NCBI GenBank assembly: GCA_947478925.1
Contig: CANJXY010000013.1
Span: 1-37,896 of the forward strand
Length of the DNA stretch: 37,896 nt
DNA from: Hyphomonadaceae bacterium
GTDB lineage: Bacteria > Pseudomonadota > Alphaproteobacteria > Caulobacterales > Hyphomonadaceae
Direction: 5' to 3'
The notes beneath the pieces were generated by a model that ran no database searches, was not told where the DNA came from, and saw only the letters and a list, made by a program, of their open reading frames with translations. Made by a program: the position numbers and the translations under genes. Below are positions 8,000-16,718 of the stretch, piece after piece (the first letter of the stretch is position 1; the number at the start of each line of letters is the position of its first letter).

Positions 8000-8889
8000 G
8001 GCCCGATCTTGTCGCCAACCGAGGCTTCAGGGAAGCGCCGGTTGCGGCGCATGCCGATAATGCCCACCCCTGCCAAGGCCATGACGCCACCCAGCAGCAT
8101 CTGCCAGGTGACCGTCTCGCCGAGGAAGATGACCCCGAGGATGACCCCCATCACCGGCGTCATGAGGGTCAGTGGTGACAGCAGTGTCACCTCGTACTGC
8201 TTGATCAACCGGTAAAAGCTCCCATGCGCGAAAATCGAGACCCCCAACACGGCAAACGCGCTTGCCAGGTAGACATGCCAGTCGAGCCGGACGTACGCGT
8301 CCGCCTGACCGTTCTCCCACAGGAAGGACATCAGCATCAGCGGTGCAATCGAGAACAGCCCGATCCACGCCTGCAGCCGCATGGCGGGCATGGGATCTAT
8401 CCTTTTCATCAGGATGTTGGCGATGGCGCCAACCACCGCCGCGCCGATCAGGTAGATGATCCCGATGGTCAGCGAGAACTTGCCGGGATCGATGACGATG
8501 ATCATTACACCCACGAAGGCCAGCAGGATGCCGACGGTCCGATAGACGCCGATCTTCTCGCCAAGAAAGATGATCGATAGGATTGTCGTGAACGGAACGC
8601 CCAGCTGTCCCATCACGGACGCGACGCCCGCGGTGGAGGTCGAGAGGCCGAGAAAGAGCAACCCGAACTGGAAGCCTGCCATACCCATCGCGATCAGGAT
8701 CATCATCCCGATCTGCTTCGGCGCCGGAAACAGGAAGGGCGACAGTACAAGCGCCAGCAGTGTCACGCGGATGCCCGCAAAGAACAGCGGCGGCACGTCG
8801 CCGACGGTCACCGTCCAGCGGGTGATGACGAGGTTGAGCGCCCAGAACAGGCAGATGGCGACAAGAAGTACAAAGTCTGCGGGTTTCAT
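7996..8889 (-). CDS. EamA-family (DMT) transporter
   Basis: A 297-residue inner-membrane protein with about ten helices arranged as two EamA repeats, beginning MKPADFVLLVAICLFWALNL. Repeat signatures include the block near residue 80-100 (STAGVASVMGQLGVPFTTIL then IFLGEKIG) and its C-terminal counterpart (LLSPLTLMTPVMGVILGVIF then LGETV). The family exports or imports small metabolites; the substrate cannot be read from sequence. ATG at 8889 is chosen because the hydrophobic repeat starts there; the long upstream extension of the frame is non-membrane shadow. It ends in an ATGA overlap with the amidase gene, which hints at a shared role such as muropeptide or amino-acid handling. Confidence 0.9.
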   Translation of the reverse strand: MKPADFVLLVAICLFWALNLVITRWTVTVGDVPPLFFAGIRVTLLALVLSPFLFPAPKQIGMMILIAMGMAGFQFGLLFLGLSTSTAGVASVMGQLGVPFTTILSIIFLGEKIGVYRTVGILLAFVGVMIIVIDPGKFSLTIGIIYLIGAAVVGAIANILMKRIDPMPAMRLQAWIGLFSIAPLMLMSFLWENGQADAYVRLDWHVYLASAFAVLGVSIFAHGSFYRLIKQYEVTLLSPLTLMTPVMGVILGVIFLGETVTWQMLLGGVMALAGVGIIGMRRNRRFPEASVGDKIGP

Positions 8890-8975
8890 CCCCGCCCCCC
8901 TGCAGTCGGAATTGTGATGATTCAATCGCACGTCAGGCGGACGACGTCCGCCGGCAGATTGAAGACAGATTGACG

Positions 8976-9239
8976 CTAGAGCTCGATGACCCAGCCATCG
9001 GCCGTGCGGCGAGCGTCCAGCGTCTGCGTCTCGCCGGCGCGTACGACCTGCGGTTTGCGGCGCGGGCGCGCGAACGTCAGGAATACCGCCGCCAGGGCGA
9101 GCATGATGCCGATGAACGTGGTGGCCACGAGGGCCGCAATCGCCGCCACCAGCAGAAATACCCCGAATCCGGCCTTGGCGAGAATCCCGAATGCGCGATT
9201 CACGAATCCGACGTTTGGCTGGCCAAGGGTCTCGGTCAT
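8976..9239 (-). CDS. Small membrane protein, two helices
   Basis: An 87-residue protein starting MTETLGQPNVGFVNRAFGIL. A long hydrophobic region (AKAGFGVFLLVAAIAALV and TTFIGIMLALAAVFLTF) forms two closely spaced helices, followed by a basic stretch (ARPRRKPQ) and a short soluble tail ending in ADGWVIEL. The start at 9239 has GGGAG about 10 nt upstream; an alternative ATG at 9260 adds seven residues and also has a purine-rich sequence. It lies between the DjlA-like and EamA genes on the same strand, so it is likely in their operon. No family is recognised. Confidence 0.7.
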   Translation of the reverse strand: MTETLGQPNVGFVNRAFGILAKAGFGVFLLVAAIAALVATTFIGIMLALAAVFLTFARPRRKPQVVRAGETQTLDARRTADGWVIEL

Positions 9240-9286
9240 GGAGGGGCTCCCGGTGTTCATAAAAGGTGCGCCCCCTTACCCGAAAG

Positions 9287-9994
9287 TCAATCGGCGCGGC
9301 TGAGAATTCCGCGTTCGGCGCGTATGCGGGCATACGCTGTCGTGATCGCGGCCGCCTTTTCGTGCGCCACAGGCTCATATTCGCGCGGGGCGGATTTCGT
9401 CCCCGCTACGGTATCCGGATGGTTTTCAAGCATCAGGCGGCGGTAGGCCGCCCGGACAACCTCAAACGGAGCTTCCGGCGGAACCCCCAGAATCAAATAG
9501 GGATCATCCGCGTCGGACCCGAGGTGACTGGCCCTGATGCGGCGGAACTTGTCCTCGTGGAAGCCAAAGATATCCGACACGCTCCGAAGATACTCCATCT
9601 CCTCACCCGTGATGGTGCCATCAGCCGCAGCGATGCGGAACAAGCCGTCAAGCACGCCTTCCAGCAAACACGGGCGATCACGATAGCGTTTGGCGATTCG
9701 ACGCGCGTACGATTCGTAACCGAGCACAGTCTGGCGCGCGATGTCGAACACGCGTCGCATCGCCGCTTCGTCACCCGGCGCAGAGCGGAACACGCGCGCG
9801 AATGCCGCAACCTCATCGATCGTGACGAGCCCATCGGCCTTGGCAAGCTTCGCGCCCAGCCCAACGATCGCTGCTGTAAAATCGACGTCGTTCGGATCGG
9901 GCCCGCACAGCGGTGCATCAATCTCCGTGCCGGGCTCTTCAGCCGGCTCGAAGGCGCGCTGCGTCAGCGATGACAATTGCGACCAGATACTCAT
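9287..9994 (-). CDS. DjlA-like co-chaperone: TerB-like plus J domain
   Basis: A 235-residue protein. The N-terminal two thirds (about 38-150) form a TerB-like helical domain (LVTIDEVAAFARVF and GTITGEEMEYLRSV are the two acidic calcium-loop-like repeats). The C-terminus carries a J domain (about 165-228) with YLILGVPPEAPFEVVRAAYR and the invariant HPD at 192-194, which stimulates the DnaK ATPase. Unlike E. coli DjlA there is no N-terminal membrane helix, so it is probably cytosolic. It is followed on the same strand by the small membrane protein, EamA transporter and amidase. J proteins of this type next to an amidase gene are common in alphaproteobacteria. Confidence 0.93.
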   Translation of the reverse strand: MSIWSQLSSLTQRAFEPAEEPGTEIDAPLCGPDPNDVDFTAAIVGLGAKLAKADGLVTIDEVAAFARVFRSAPGDEAAMRRVFDIARQTVLGYESYARRIAKRYRDRPCLLEGVLDGLFRIAAADGTITGEEMEYLRSVSDIFGFHEDKFRRIRASHLGSDADDPYLILGVPPEAPFEVVRAAYRRLMLENHPDTVAGTKSAPREYEPVAHEKAAAITTAYARIRAERGILSRAD

Positions 9995-10275
9995 CGCATG
10001 GAGTTCTACCGCTGTGGCGTCGCATAGCGCAATCGCGACTCAGCTGAGGGGCTTGGAATTGGCGGCGCCTACACCCAATTGTAGAGGCACCGGGAACCGA
10101 TCGGCCCATGCGGGATTAGTTCCCGCACAGACGCTGCAGACCAGATACCAACATGATCCGCGAAATTCGAACAGAGTTCCTGCCCCCGGCGATCTAGTCC
10201 CCCCACGTCCCCCCGCCGGGAAGGAAGCGTCGGCGCCGCCTCAACAGGCGGCGCCGATTGCGTTTCAGGAAATGC
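9995..10275. other. Intergenic region between DjlA-like gene and helicase
   Basis: 281 bp. Apart from the helicase terminator hairpin at 10230-10257 and whatever promoter serves the DjlA-like gene, I see no gene. The forward open frame that crosses it is arginine/proline-rich and continues antisense through the helicase, as expected of a shadow. Confidence 0.5.
10230..10257 (-). terminator. Terminator-like hairpin after the RhlE-type helicase
   Basis: A perfect 12-bp stem, TCGGCGCCGCCT, loop CAAC, AGGCGGCGCCGA, about 20 bp past the helicase stop. It lacks a good U-tract, so it may be a weak intrinsic terminator or a 3'-end stabiliser. Confidence 0.65.
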
Positions 10276-11895
10276 TTATTGCTTCGAGAGATGCTTCATT
10301 AGGTCGCCCGCAGCGACCACGGGGCCGTTGTGACGCGGAGCATTGGCGTTCAACACATCACTGCGCGGAGCGCCCTGCGTGTTGGGTCCTTGGCCCTTGC
10401 GATGACCAGCACTCTGCGGCCCGCGCGGCTTCTGACCGTTCGGCGTTTGCGCGGACTTGGCCGGACCATTGCGCTTGTCGCCACTGCGACCGCGCGCGCC
10501 ATCCCGACCCTGCCCGCTGGGCTTGGCGCCGGGATGGATACGGCCGTCGGCATGAGCCCCTTCGGCACGGGGTTCATGTTGCATATGTTCGCCCCGTTCA
10601 GAGCGATTGTCCGAACGGTTGTTGCCTGGACGCGCGCCACGACGGTCATCGCGACGCGGCTGCTGGTTCTGCCCACGGCGCGGTTGAGGGGCACCACGCG
10701 GGCGAACGCCCGCAGACGTACGCTTCTCGTCCTCATTGGCGTTAGCCGACAGTTGCGCCAGCGCCGCATCGTTACGGCGATCAACGCTGGGAATCTTTTG
10801 GCGCGTGACGCGTTCGATATCGCGCAGCAGCGAACGTTCGTCCTCGGCGCAGAACGCCACGGCGGAACCATCCGTACCTGCCCGGGCCGTGCGGCCGATG
10901 CGGTGGACATACTGCTCGGGCACATCAGGCAGTTCGTACTGTACGACGTGCGTAACAGCCGAAACATCGATGCCGCGCGCGGCGATATCGGTCGCCACAA
11001 GCGCCCGTACCTTGCCGGCCTTGAACTCGGCCAACGCGCGTTCGCGCTGCGCCTGGCTCTTGTTGCCGTGGATGGCCATTGCCTGCACGCCGCCGCCTTC
11101 CAGGATGCGCGCAACCTTGTCGGCGCCGCGCTTGGTGCGGGTGAACACCAGCACGCGGCTGAATTCCGGTTTCGCGAACAGCTCGGTCAGCAGGCCACGT
11201 TTGCGGCCGGCTTCGATGAACATAACTTGCTGATTGACTCGCTCCGCGGTCGTCGCCTGCGGGGCGACAGAGACCTTCACCGGGTCGTTCAGCAGTTCGC
11301 CCGCGAGCTTGCCAATGTCCTGCGGCATGGTGGCCGAGAAGAACAGGTTCTGGCGCTTCCTGGGCAGGTGTTTGACGATCTGGCGGATCGGCACGATGAA
11401 GCCCATGTCGAGCATCTGGTCGGCTTCATCCAGCACGAAGATTTCGATCTGCGAGAGATCGGCATCGCGTTCGCCGAGGTGGTCGAGCAGGCGGCCGGGA
11501 GCCGCCACGATGACGTCAACGCCACGCGCCAGCGCCTGGCGTTGCGGGCCATGGCCCACGCCGCCAAAGATGGTGGCGACGGAGAAGCCGAGCTTCGAGC
11601 CATAGGCCTTGAAGCTCTCGGCGATCTGCGTCGCGAGTTCGCGCGTCGGCGACAGCACGAGCGCACGGCAGCCGCGCTTCGGCGCCGGTTTGCGGTTCGC
11701 GGCGAGACGATGCAGGATGGGGAGAGCAAATGCGGCCGTCTTGCCGGTGCCGGTCTGCGCGATGCCGAGAAGGTCGCGGCCTTCCATGACCCCGGGAATG
11801 GCCTGCAGCTGGATCGGGGTCGGCTGGGTGTAGCCCTTCTGGTTCAGCGCCTCGAGGATCGAAGCGTTGAGTCCAAGATCTTTGAATTCGGTCAA
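10276..11895 (-). CDS. rhlE: DEAD-box ATP-dependent RNA helicase (RhlE type)
   Basis: A 539-residue helicase that unwinds short RNA duplexes with ATP, in ribosome assembly and RNA turnover. The order of motifs is complete: Q motif (GYTQPTPIQLQAIP), Walker A AQTGTGKT (46-53), PTREL, DEAD (156-159), SAT (187-189), then in the second RecA domain ATDIAARGID and HRIGRTARAG. Residues from about 385 to 539 are a low-complexity tail rich in Arg, Gly, Asn and Gln, ending in NGPVVAAGDLMKHLSKQ. Such tails bind RNA or degradosome partners, and in alphaproteobacteria RhlE-like helicases associate with RNase E. Assigning RhlE rather than another DEAD-box class rests on the N-terminal pattern. A leader of roughly 200 nt lies upstream. 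Confidence 0.93.
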   Translation of the reverse strand: MTEFKDLGLNASILEALNQKGYTQPTPIQLQAIPGVMEGRDLLGIAQTGTGKTAAFALPILHRLAANRKPAPKRGCRALVLSPTRELATQIAESFKAYGSKLGFSVATIFGGVGHGPQRQALARGVDVIVAAPGRLLDHLGERDADLSQIEIFVLDEADQMLDMGFIVPIRQIVKHLPRKRQNLFFSATMPQDIGKLAGELLNDPVKVSVAPQATTAERVNQQVMFIEAGRKRGLLTELFAKPEFSRVLVFTRTKRGADKVARILEGGGVQAMAIHGNKSQAQRERALAEFKAGKVRALVATDIAARGIDVSAVTHVVQYELPDVPEQYVHRIGRTARAGTDGSAVAFCAEDERSLLRDIERVTRQKIPSVDRRNDAALAQLSANANEDEKRTSAGVRPRGAPQPRRGQNQQPRRDDRRGARPGNNRSDNRSERGEHMQHEPRAEGAHADGRIHPGAKPSGQGRDGARGRSGDKRNGPAKSAQTPNGQKPRGPQSAGHRKGQGPNTQGAPRSDVLNANAPRHNGPVVAAGDLMKHLSKQ

Positions 11896-12454
11896 GTGGG
11901 AGGTGTCTTTCTTGTGCGCGAACGCGCGGCCGCCTGTCTTTGCAGGTCCGCCGGAGGCGCTGTCTTGATGGGAATACCCGGCGTAAGCGGGCGTTCATGC
12001 GATCTCTTCAGGGCGTTCAACGGGCCGGAACCTGTTCTGAGGTTCCTCACGCAGCCGGAGCGCCGATAGCGTTCGCTCCGGAACAGATTTCCGGTGAACG
12101 CGACGGGCATATCGGGGCTAAAAGACTTAAAGTCAACCTAACAGCCTGTAATCAGGCAAAACGGCCGCAGCCCTATGCGCCCATGACCAGCGCACCGACC
12201 AGCAACGCGATCTCGATGCGCACCCGGCACAGGTCAATCGCCCGCACAGCGTTTACCATGGCTTCTGCCATGAGAGAGCACCCCACTAACCAGGTTGAAC
12301 GGCCCGCAACTCAGGCCCTTGAAATGAAGCCTTGCGGAACGCAGGGGTCGGCGCAACGACTCGCGCCTTGCAGGCGAGAGGCTTTCCCCAACGATCGCCC
12401 CAGCCGCCGCGCCGCGTGTTGTCTCGCGCACGAAGCTGGTCCACAGGCTCGCCC
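11896..12454. other. 559-bp divergent intergenic region, helicase / flavoprotein
   Basis: Longest gene-free stretch of the window. It holds the presumed helicase leader and promoter on the minus strand and a small hairpin at 12257-12272 (CATGGC, TTCT, GCCATG). The open frames in it (for example 12183-12458 on + and 12234-12431 on -) are arginine/alanine-rich without recognisable domains or ribosome-binding sites, so I call no gene. A small RNA could be present, but nothing in the sequence shows it directly. Confidence 0.45.
12108..12136 (-). promoter_or_regulatory. Possible sigma-70 promoter of the helicase gene
   Basis: On the minus strand TTGACT (12136-12131) is followed after 17 nt by GATATG (12113-12108), a good -35 and a weak -10. 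It would give a leader of about 205 nt before the helicase ATG at 11895. The leader contains a 6-bp inverted repeat at 12057-12079 (GGAGCG / CGCTCC) and another at 12027-12046 (GGAACC / GGTTCC). Confidence 0.3.
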
Positions 12455-13660
12455 ATGACGTCAGCGGGCAAGACAGCGATCATTGTCGGTGCGGGGCCAG
12501 CAGGCCTCGCCGCCGCGGAATTGCTCGCGAGCGAAGGCTGGCGCGTCACCATTCACGAACGCATGCCCAATCCGGCGCGTAAATTCCTGCTCGCTGGACG
12601 CGGCGGGCTTAATCTCACCCACTCGGAACCGTTCGACGCTTTTCTCGCACGATACGGCGCGGCGCGAGACCGGCTCGAGCCTGCGATTGCGGCGTTCACT
12701 CCGACCGATCTACGGGCATGGTGCGAAGGTTTGGGCATCGCGACATTTGTCGGTTCCAGCGGACGGGTTTTTCCCAAGCAGATGAAAGCCTCGCCCCTGC
12801 TCCGCGCGTGGCTTGCCCGTCTCGGCACACTTGGCGTCACGCTGGCTTCACGCTCGCGCTGGACCGGCTGGCAAGGCGACGAGCTCGTCTTCGACACGCC
12901 GGAGGGCCAGCGCGTCGAACATCCGGACGCGACAATCTTCGCTCTGGGCGGCGCGAGCTGGCCGCGTCTCGGATCCGATGGCGCATGGCAGGCCGCATTT
13001 GCAGAGCGCGGCGCACATATCAGCACGCTTCGCCCAGCGAATTCAGGTTTCGTGGTCGACTGGTCCAGCATCTTCCGTGAGAGGTTCGCCGGCGAGCCGA
13101 TCAAGCGCGCTAGCTTCAGCTTCGCGGGCAAACACGTGCGCGGCGAAGCGATAATTGCGGGTTACGGCCTCGAAGGCGGCGCCATCTATGCGCTTGGCGC
13201 ACCTGTTCGCACGGCCATAGACGCAAAAGGCGAGGCCATCATCACGATCGACCTGATGCCAGACGTGCCGCTGGATGTGGTCGCTGGCCGTCTCACCACG
13301 GCGCGCAAGGATTCAAACACCAACCGCCTGCGCAAGGCGGGTCTCTCGCCAGCCGCTGCCGGCCTGCTGCGCGAAGACATGCGGAGCGCGGCCCTGCCGG
13401 CAGCACCACAGGAGCTGGCCGAACGCATCAAGCAGTTGCGTATCCGCCTCACCGGCGTTGCTGCCATTGACCGCGCAATCTCGACGGCGGGCGGCGTCAG
13501 CTGGGACAGCCTGAATGCCGACTACTCGCTGACGTCCGATCCGCGCACGTTTGTCGCCGGCGAAATGCTGGACTGGGAAGCGCCAACGGGCGGCTACCTC
13601 CTGCAGGCGTGCTTCGCCACGGGCCGCGCTGCAGGCCACGGGGTGCTCATGCGCGGCTAG
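12455..13660 (+). CDS. Uncharacterised FAD-dependent flavoprotein (HI0933/BaiN-like, TIGR03862 type)
   Basis: A 401-residue NAD(P)/FAD-dependent oxidoreductase-like protein. The N-terminus carries the dinucleotide-binding Rossmann motif AIIVGAGPAGLAAAELLASE, then the family hallmark GRGGLNLTHSEP, and near the C-terminus the second FAD region FVAGEMLDWEAPTGGYLLQA. These features match the HI0933-like flavoproteins, and the short form with SGRVFPKQMKASPLLRAWLA matches the subgroup named TIGR03862. The substrate is unknown. ATG at 12455 is chosen because the flavin motif follows within ten codons; upstream codons are not conserved-looking. Its stop overlaps the stop of the convergent TonB-receptor gene (CTAG). 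Confidence 0.9.
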   Translation: MTSAGKTAIIVGAGPAGLAAAELLASEGWRVTIHERMPNPARKFLLAGRGGLNLTHSEPFDAFLARYGAARDRLEPAIAAFTPTDLRAWCEGLGIATFVGSSGRVFPKQMKASPLLRAWLARLGTLGVTLASRSRWTGWQGDELVFDTPEGQRVEHPDATIFALGGASWPRLGSDGAWQAAFAERGAHISTLRPANSGFVVDWSSIFRERFAGEPIKRASFSFAGKHVRGEAIIAGYGLEGGAIYALGAPVRTAIDAKGEAIITIDLMPDVPLDVVAGRLTTARKDSNTNRLRKAGLSPAAAGLLREDMRSAALPAAPQELAERIKQLRIRLTGVAAIDRAISTAGGVSWDSLNADYSLTSDPRTFVAGEMLDWEAPTGGYLLQACFATGRAAGHGVLMRG

Positions 13661-15762
13661 AACGCGCCGGCCACAGTGAGCGTCAGGGTGCGCCCCATCG
13701 TCGACGAACGGAATTCCTCCGACACCGGCACATAGTAATTACGGTCTGTTTCCTTCTGCACATCAAGCAGGTTGGCCGCCGTCACGCGCACCAGCAATCC
13801 GCCAAGGAATGCTGTCGTCTCAACGAAGAGTTCGACGTTAGGGTCCTTCGGTTCGATGGTCTCCAGGCGGTCGGCGCGATAGTGCGGCGTCGGACCAATA
13901 CTGTTCACTTTGCCGCCCCATGCGAACTTCATCGACGAAACGTCCTGGCGGAAATCCGCCGACCAGTCGAATTCCTGCTCGCTGGAAATCTGACGCTTCT
14001 GAAGGGAGACAGGGTCTGTCACATCCGAATCCTGTGCGCCGGCATTCAGTTTCAGGATGCCGCCCACAACGCCCATCTCATCCAGTGCCAATGTCGCTTC
14101 GATACGGCCGCCCCAGCGCGTACCATCGCCGATATTGCCGACAGCCGTGCAAGCCCCCGGGCCACCGGTTGGCGTCGTGCAGATGCCCGGAACGGTGATG
14201 AAATCCTGCGTGTCCTGAATGTCGTCATAGAAGCCGGTGATCGACAGCGAGCCACGCGGTCCGAGCGGGCGCTTCCACTGCAGGCTCGCCTTCCACGTCT
14301 GCTCCGGCAGCAGGAGCGGATTGCCGACGTTGGCGGAGCTGCTAATCGAATTCAGGCCCGTGGCGAAATCACCGAAGTCAAGTTGCGAAACGTCGCGCAG
14401 GAAAGAAGCGCGCCACTGGTCTTCAGCATTCGGCATCCAGGTCGCAACGACGCGCGGCTTTGAATAACTGAAATCGCGCTCGACGGATGCATCACCTGAT
14501 TGGGAGATTTTTGACGACTCGAAGTTGAAGCCGCCTTCAAGTGTGAGTTGTTGATTCAAACGCCAGACATCGTTGATGGACGCTTCGATGCGATCTTCCT
14601 CAACCTTCGTAGAAGCAATCGGCACCACGGCCGGCACGAACGGTCCGCCCGAGACACTCGCCAGGCTCTGACGATTCACGCGCCTGTAGTTGTAGGCGCC
14701 CTCCAGCCCAAACTCGACAGTGTGCTGCGTATCAGGTTTGAGTGTGTAGACACCACGCACCACATGCTCGCCCGCGCGATTGTCGGAATTGTCGATCCGC
14801 CGGGTCAGCGGCGCGATGAGAAGGTTCTGCGTCAGCAGCTGTTGCGGCCGCCAGTTCACAAGCCGGTTCACCGTAACCAGCTTCACGGCATTCTGGCCAT
14901 CGAACTTGTGCTCATAGTCTCCGCCGAGATCGACGTACCAGATATCCTTCTCGGTATAGTCCAACGAAATTGCGCCGATCGAGCCGATGGCGGGAGAGAC
15001 AAGGCGGACGTTGGCGGCGGCGTTGGTGGTGAACAGGCGGGGCAGCACACGGAAATTCGCGTTCAGCGTATCGCGCGGCGTTGGCGTCCAGTTGGCGGCG
15101 CCGGTGATCGTCAGCTCGTCGACCTGACTCTGGTAGAATTCGTTCTGCGACCGCGTGACTGTACCGAGCGCGTTACGGAATGTCGCCGCAACTTCCTCGC
15201 GCTCGCCGAGGCTCGTCGCCTGCACGCCGAGACGAAATCCGAAATTGTCGGTCTTCCAGGAATGCGTGCCGCCGATCTGTGCGCCAAGACGCCCCTGCTC
15301 GTACCAACGGCCCGTCAACGCGAATGTCGTCGACTCCTTCATGCCGGTCGCAGGCTTCAACACCACGTTGGCAAGCTCTGTATAGCCCCGGACATCGAGA
15401 TCGCCGGCGGCCGATGCGCGGATCAGTTCCACGCGCAGGACGGAGCCCGCGGCGATGCGGCCAAGCTCATCCCGGATGCTGGTCTTGGAAGAAGGACGCT
15501 GTCCGTCAATGAGGACGTTGCCAGCAGTAGCGCCGAAGCCGCGCAGGTCAGCGCCCTCGTCAAGCGTGAAACCGGGAAGCTGGCGCACCATGTCTTCAGC
15601 GGTGACGGGATTGAACCGCGCAAAGAATGCCGGCTGGAACTGCTGCACGCCTTCAGGTGCGGTGGCCGGAGCGGAAGGGTTTGTCGGTTCCTGCGCGCGG
15701 GCCATTCCCGTCAACGCGAATGCGCTTGCGGCAAGCGCAAGCAGGCTGGTCAAGCGCCTCAC
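13657..15762 (-). CDS. TonB-dependent outer-membrane receptor
   Basis: A 701-residue protein with a signal peptide (MRRLTSLLALAASAFALTGM then ARA) and an N-terminal plug, about 40-150 (AEDMVRQLPGFTLDEGADLR, then NVLIDGQRPSSKTSIRDELG, then VLRVELIR). The rest is a beta-barrel of repeated amphipathic strands ending in the aromatic C-terminal signature LTLTVAGAF recognised by BamA. I do not see an obvious TonB box before the plug. It resembles the shorter plug-containing receptors with rewritten plug ends common in Sphingomonad/Caulobacter-like bacteria. The ligand is unknown and there is no neighbouring siderophore or sugar operon. The start codon is GTG at 15762, supported by GGAGGG six bases upstream. 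Confidence 0.93.
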   Translation of the reverse strand: MRRLTSLLALAASAFALTGMARAQEPTNPSAPATAPEGVQQFQPAFFARFNPVTAEDMVRQLPGFTLDEGADLRGFGATAGNVLIDGQRPSSKTSIRDELGRIAAGSVLRVELIRASAAGDLDVRGYTELANVVLKPATGMKESTTFALTGRWYEQGRLGAQIGGTHSWKTDNFGFRLGVQATSLGEREEVAATFRNALGTVTRSQNEFYQSQVDELTITGAANWTPTPRDTLNANFRVLPRLFTTNAAANVRLVSPAIGSIGAISLDYTEKDIWYVDLGGDYEHKFDGQNAVKLVTVNRLVNWRPQQLLTQNLLIAPLTRRIDNSDNRAGEHVVRGVYTLKPDTQHTVEFGLEGAYNYRRVNRQSLASVSGGPFVPAVVPIASTKVEEDRIEASINDVWRLNQQLTLEGGFNFESSKISQSGDASVERDFSYSKPRVVATWMPNAEDQWRASFLRDVSQLDFGDFATGLNSISSSANVGNPLLLPEQTWKASLQWKRPLGPRGSLSITGFYDDIQDTQDFITVPGICTTPTGGPGACTAVGNIGDGTRWGGRIEATLALDEMGVVGGILKLNAGAQDSDVTDPVSLQKRQISSEQEFDWSADFRQDVSSMKFAWGGKVNSIGPTPHYRADRLETIEPKDPNVELFVETTAFLGGLLVRVTAANLLDVQKETDRNYYVPVSEEFRSSTMGRTLTLTVAGAF

Positions 15763-15918
15763 GTGCGTCCCTCCCCTGTGCCGACGTGCTGCCCATGTGG
15801 GGCCGTCAGCGTTTCTTATGTGTAAATTCCGCCGCTCTTTTGACGGCCATTTCTGACCCTCCAGCGCTACATATGTTTCACAAAAAGCAGGAGATTGGGG
15901 ATTGCCCCTTACGTCAAC

Positions 15919-15945
15919 AAAAAAAGGGCGGGCTCATGCCCGCCC
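15919..15945 (-). terminator. Rho-independent terminator of ompW
   Basis: Read on the minus strand: stem GGGCGGGC, loop ATGA, GCCCGCCC, followed by a run of seven T. It begins 30 bp after the OmpW stop codon and is the clearest intrinsic terminator in the window. Confidence 0.93.
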
Positions 15946-15975
15946 CCCAGTCATCGGCTCCGGCGACGCCTGCGC

Positions 15976-16614
15976 CTAGAACCGGTATCCAGTTCCGACC
16001 GTCAGGATCAGGGGATTCACATCGACCTTCGCCGCGATCTGGGTCGCGCCCGCAGAAATGGCGACGTCGCTGCTGATCCAAACTTTCCTGACATCGACGT
16101 TTAGCGACCAGTGATCATCGAGCTTGTAATCGAAGCCCGCCTGAAGGGCGCCGCCGAGGCTGTCGTCATAGCGGATCGCCGTCACCGGACCGCCCGCCGG
16201 CAGCTTCTTGTCGTAGAATGTCGTGTAGTTCATGCCCACGCCCAGATAGGGCTGGAACGCTCCCATGTCGGTCCAGTGATACTTGACGGTAAGCGTCGGC
16301 GGGAAATGCGAGACCTGACCAAGGTCGACCGTTCCAAGCGCCGTGTTTTCGGCCTTCACGTCATGCGTTGCGACACAACACAGCAGCTCGGCAGAAATGC
16401 TGTTCGTGAAGAAGTATTCGATCTGAAGCGTCGGCACGTATTCGTTCGAGATGTTCACCTCCCCGCCGATAGCGGAAATGTTGGACTTTTCCGCTGGCTG
16501 AACGGACGACACACCGACTTTCACCTGGAAATTGTGCCAGACATCCTGGGCCGACGCCGTTCCAGCGATGGCGAGTGCGGCGGCAGCAACGATCAGTGAA
16601 CGAACGATACGCAT
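15976..16614 (-). CDS. ompW: OmpW-family outer-membrane protein
   Basis: A 212-residue beta-barrel porin-like protein. The signal peptide MRIVRSLIVAAAALAIAGTA ends in SAQ. The barrel shows the OmpW pattern: early strand FQVKVGVSSVQPAEKSN, the central strands PTLQIEYFFTNSISAELLCC and PPTLTVKYHWTDMGAFQPYL, then GVGMNYTTFYD, and the C-terminal VGTGYRF. Members form an eight-stranded barrel that takes up hydrophobic compounds. ATG at 16614 begins the signal peptide. A perfect FNR/FixK-type box lies 58-71 nt upstream (16672-16685), in agreement with known oxygen control of OmpW in other bacteria, and a strong terminator follows. Confidence 0.95.
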   Translation of the reverse strand: MRIVRSLIVAAAALAIAGTASAQDVWHNFQVKVGVSSVQPAEKSNISAIGGEVNISNEYVPTLQIEYFFTNSISAELLCCVATHDVKAENTALGTVDLGQVSHFPPTLTVKYHWTDMGAFQPYLGVGMNYTTFYDKKLPAGGPVTAIRYDDSLGGALQAGFDYKLDDHWSLNVDVRKVWISSDVAISAGATQIAAKVDVNPLILTVGTGYRF

Positions 16615-16671
16615 GGGGAAGGTCCTGCTTCTGTTATGCAGAAACCTTTGCGCTCGTGTCAGCACGGGCGC

Positions 16672-16685
16672 TTGATCTGGCTCAA
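16672..16685. promoter_or_regulatory. FNR/FixK-type box upstream of ompW
   Basis: TTGATCTGGCTCAA on the plus strand is a perfect TTGA-N6-TCAA site and nearly the full TTGAT-N4-ATCAA consensus. Its centre is about 64 nt before the ompW start codon. It also lies 34-47 bp past the metH stop on the same strand. Confidence 0.65.
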
Positions 16686-16718
16686 CCAGCGATGCGTCCG
16701 CGCGCCGCGTTTAGGAGA

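Noticed and set aside
10330-12069. Long forward open frame antisense to the helicase (579 codons)
   Set aside because: It mirrors the codons of a clear DEAD-box gene, lacks any domain and has the Arg/Ala-rich composition of GC-rich antisense shadows.
12183-12458. Possible small gene on the plus strand before the flavoprotein
   Set aside because: Arg/Ala/Pro-rich, overlaps the flavoprotein start, no ribosome-binding site.
14548-15825. Forward open frame antisense to the TonB receptor gene
   Set aside because: Composition and the unambiguous receptor on the other strand make it a shadow.
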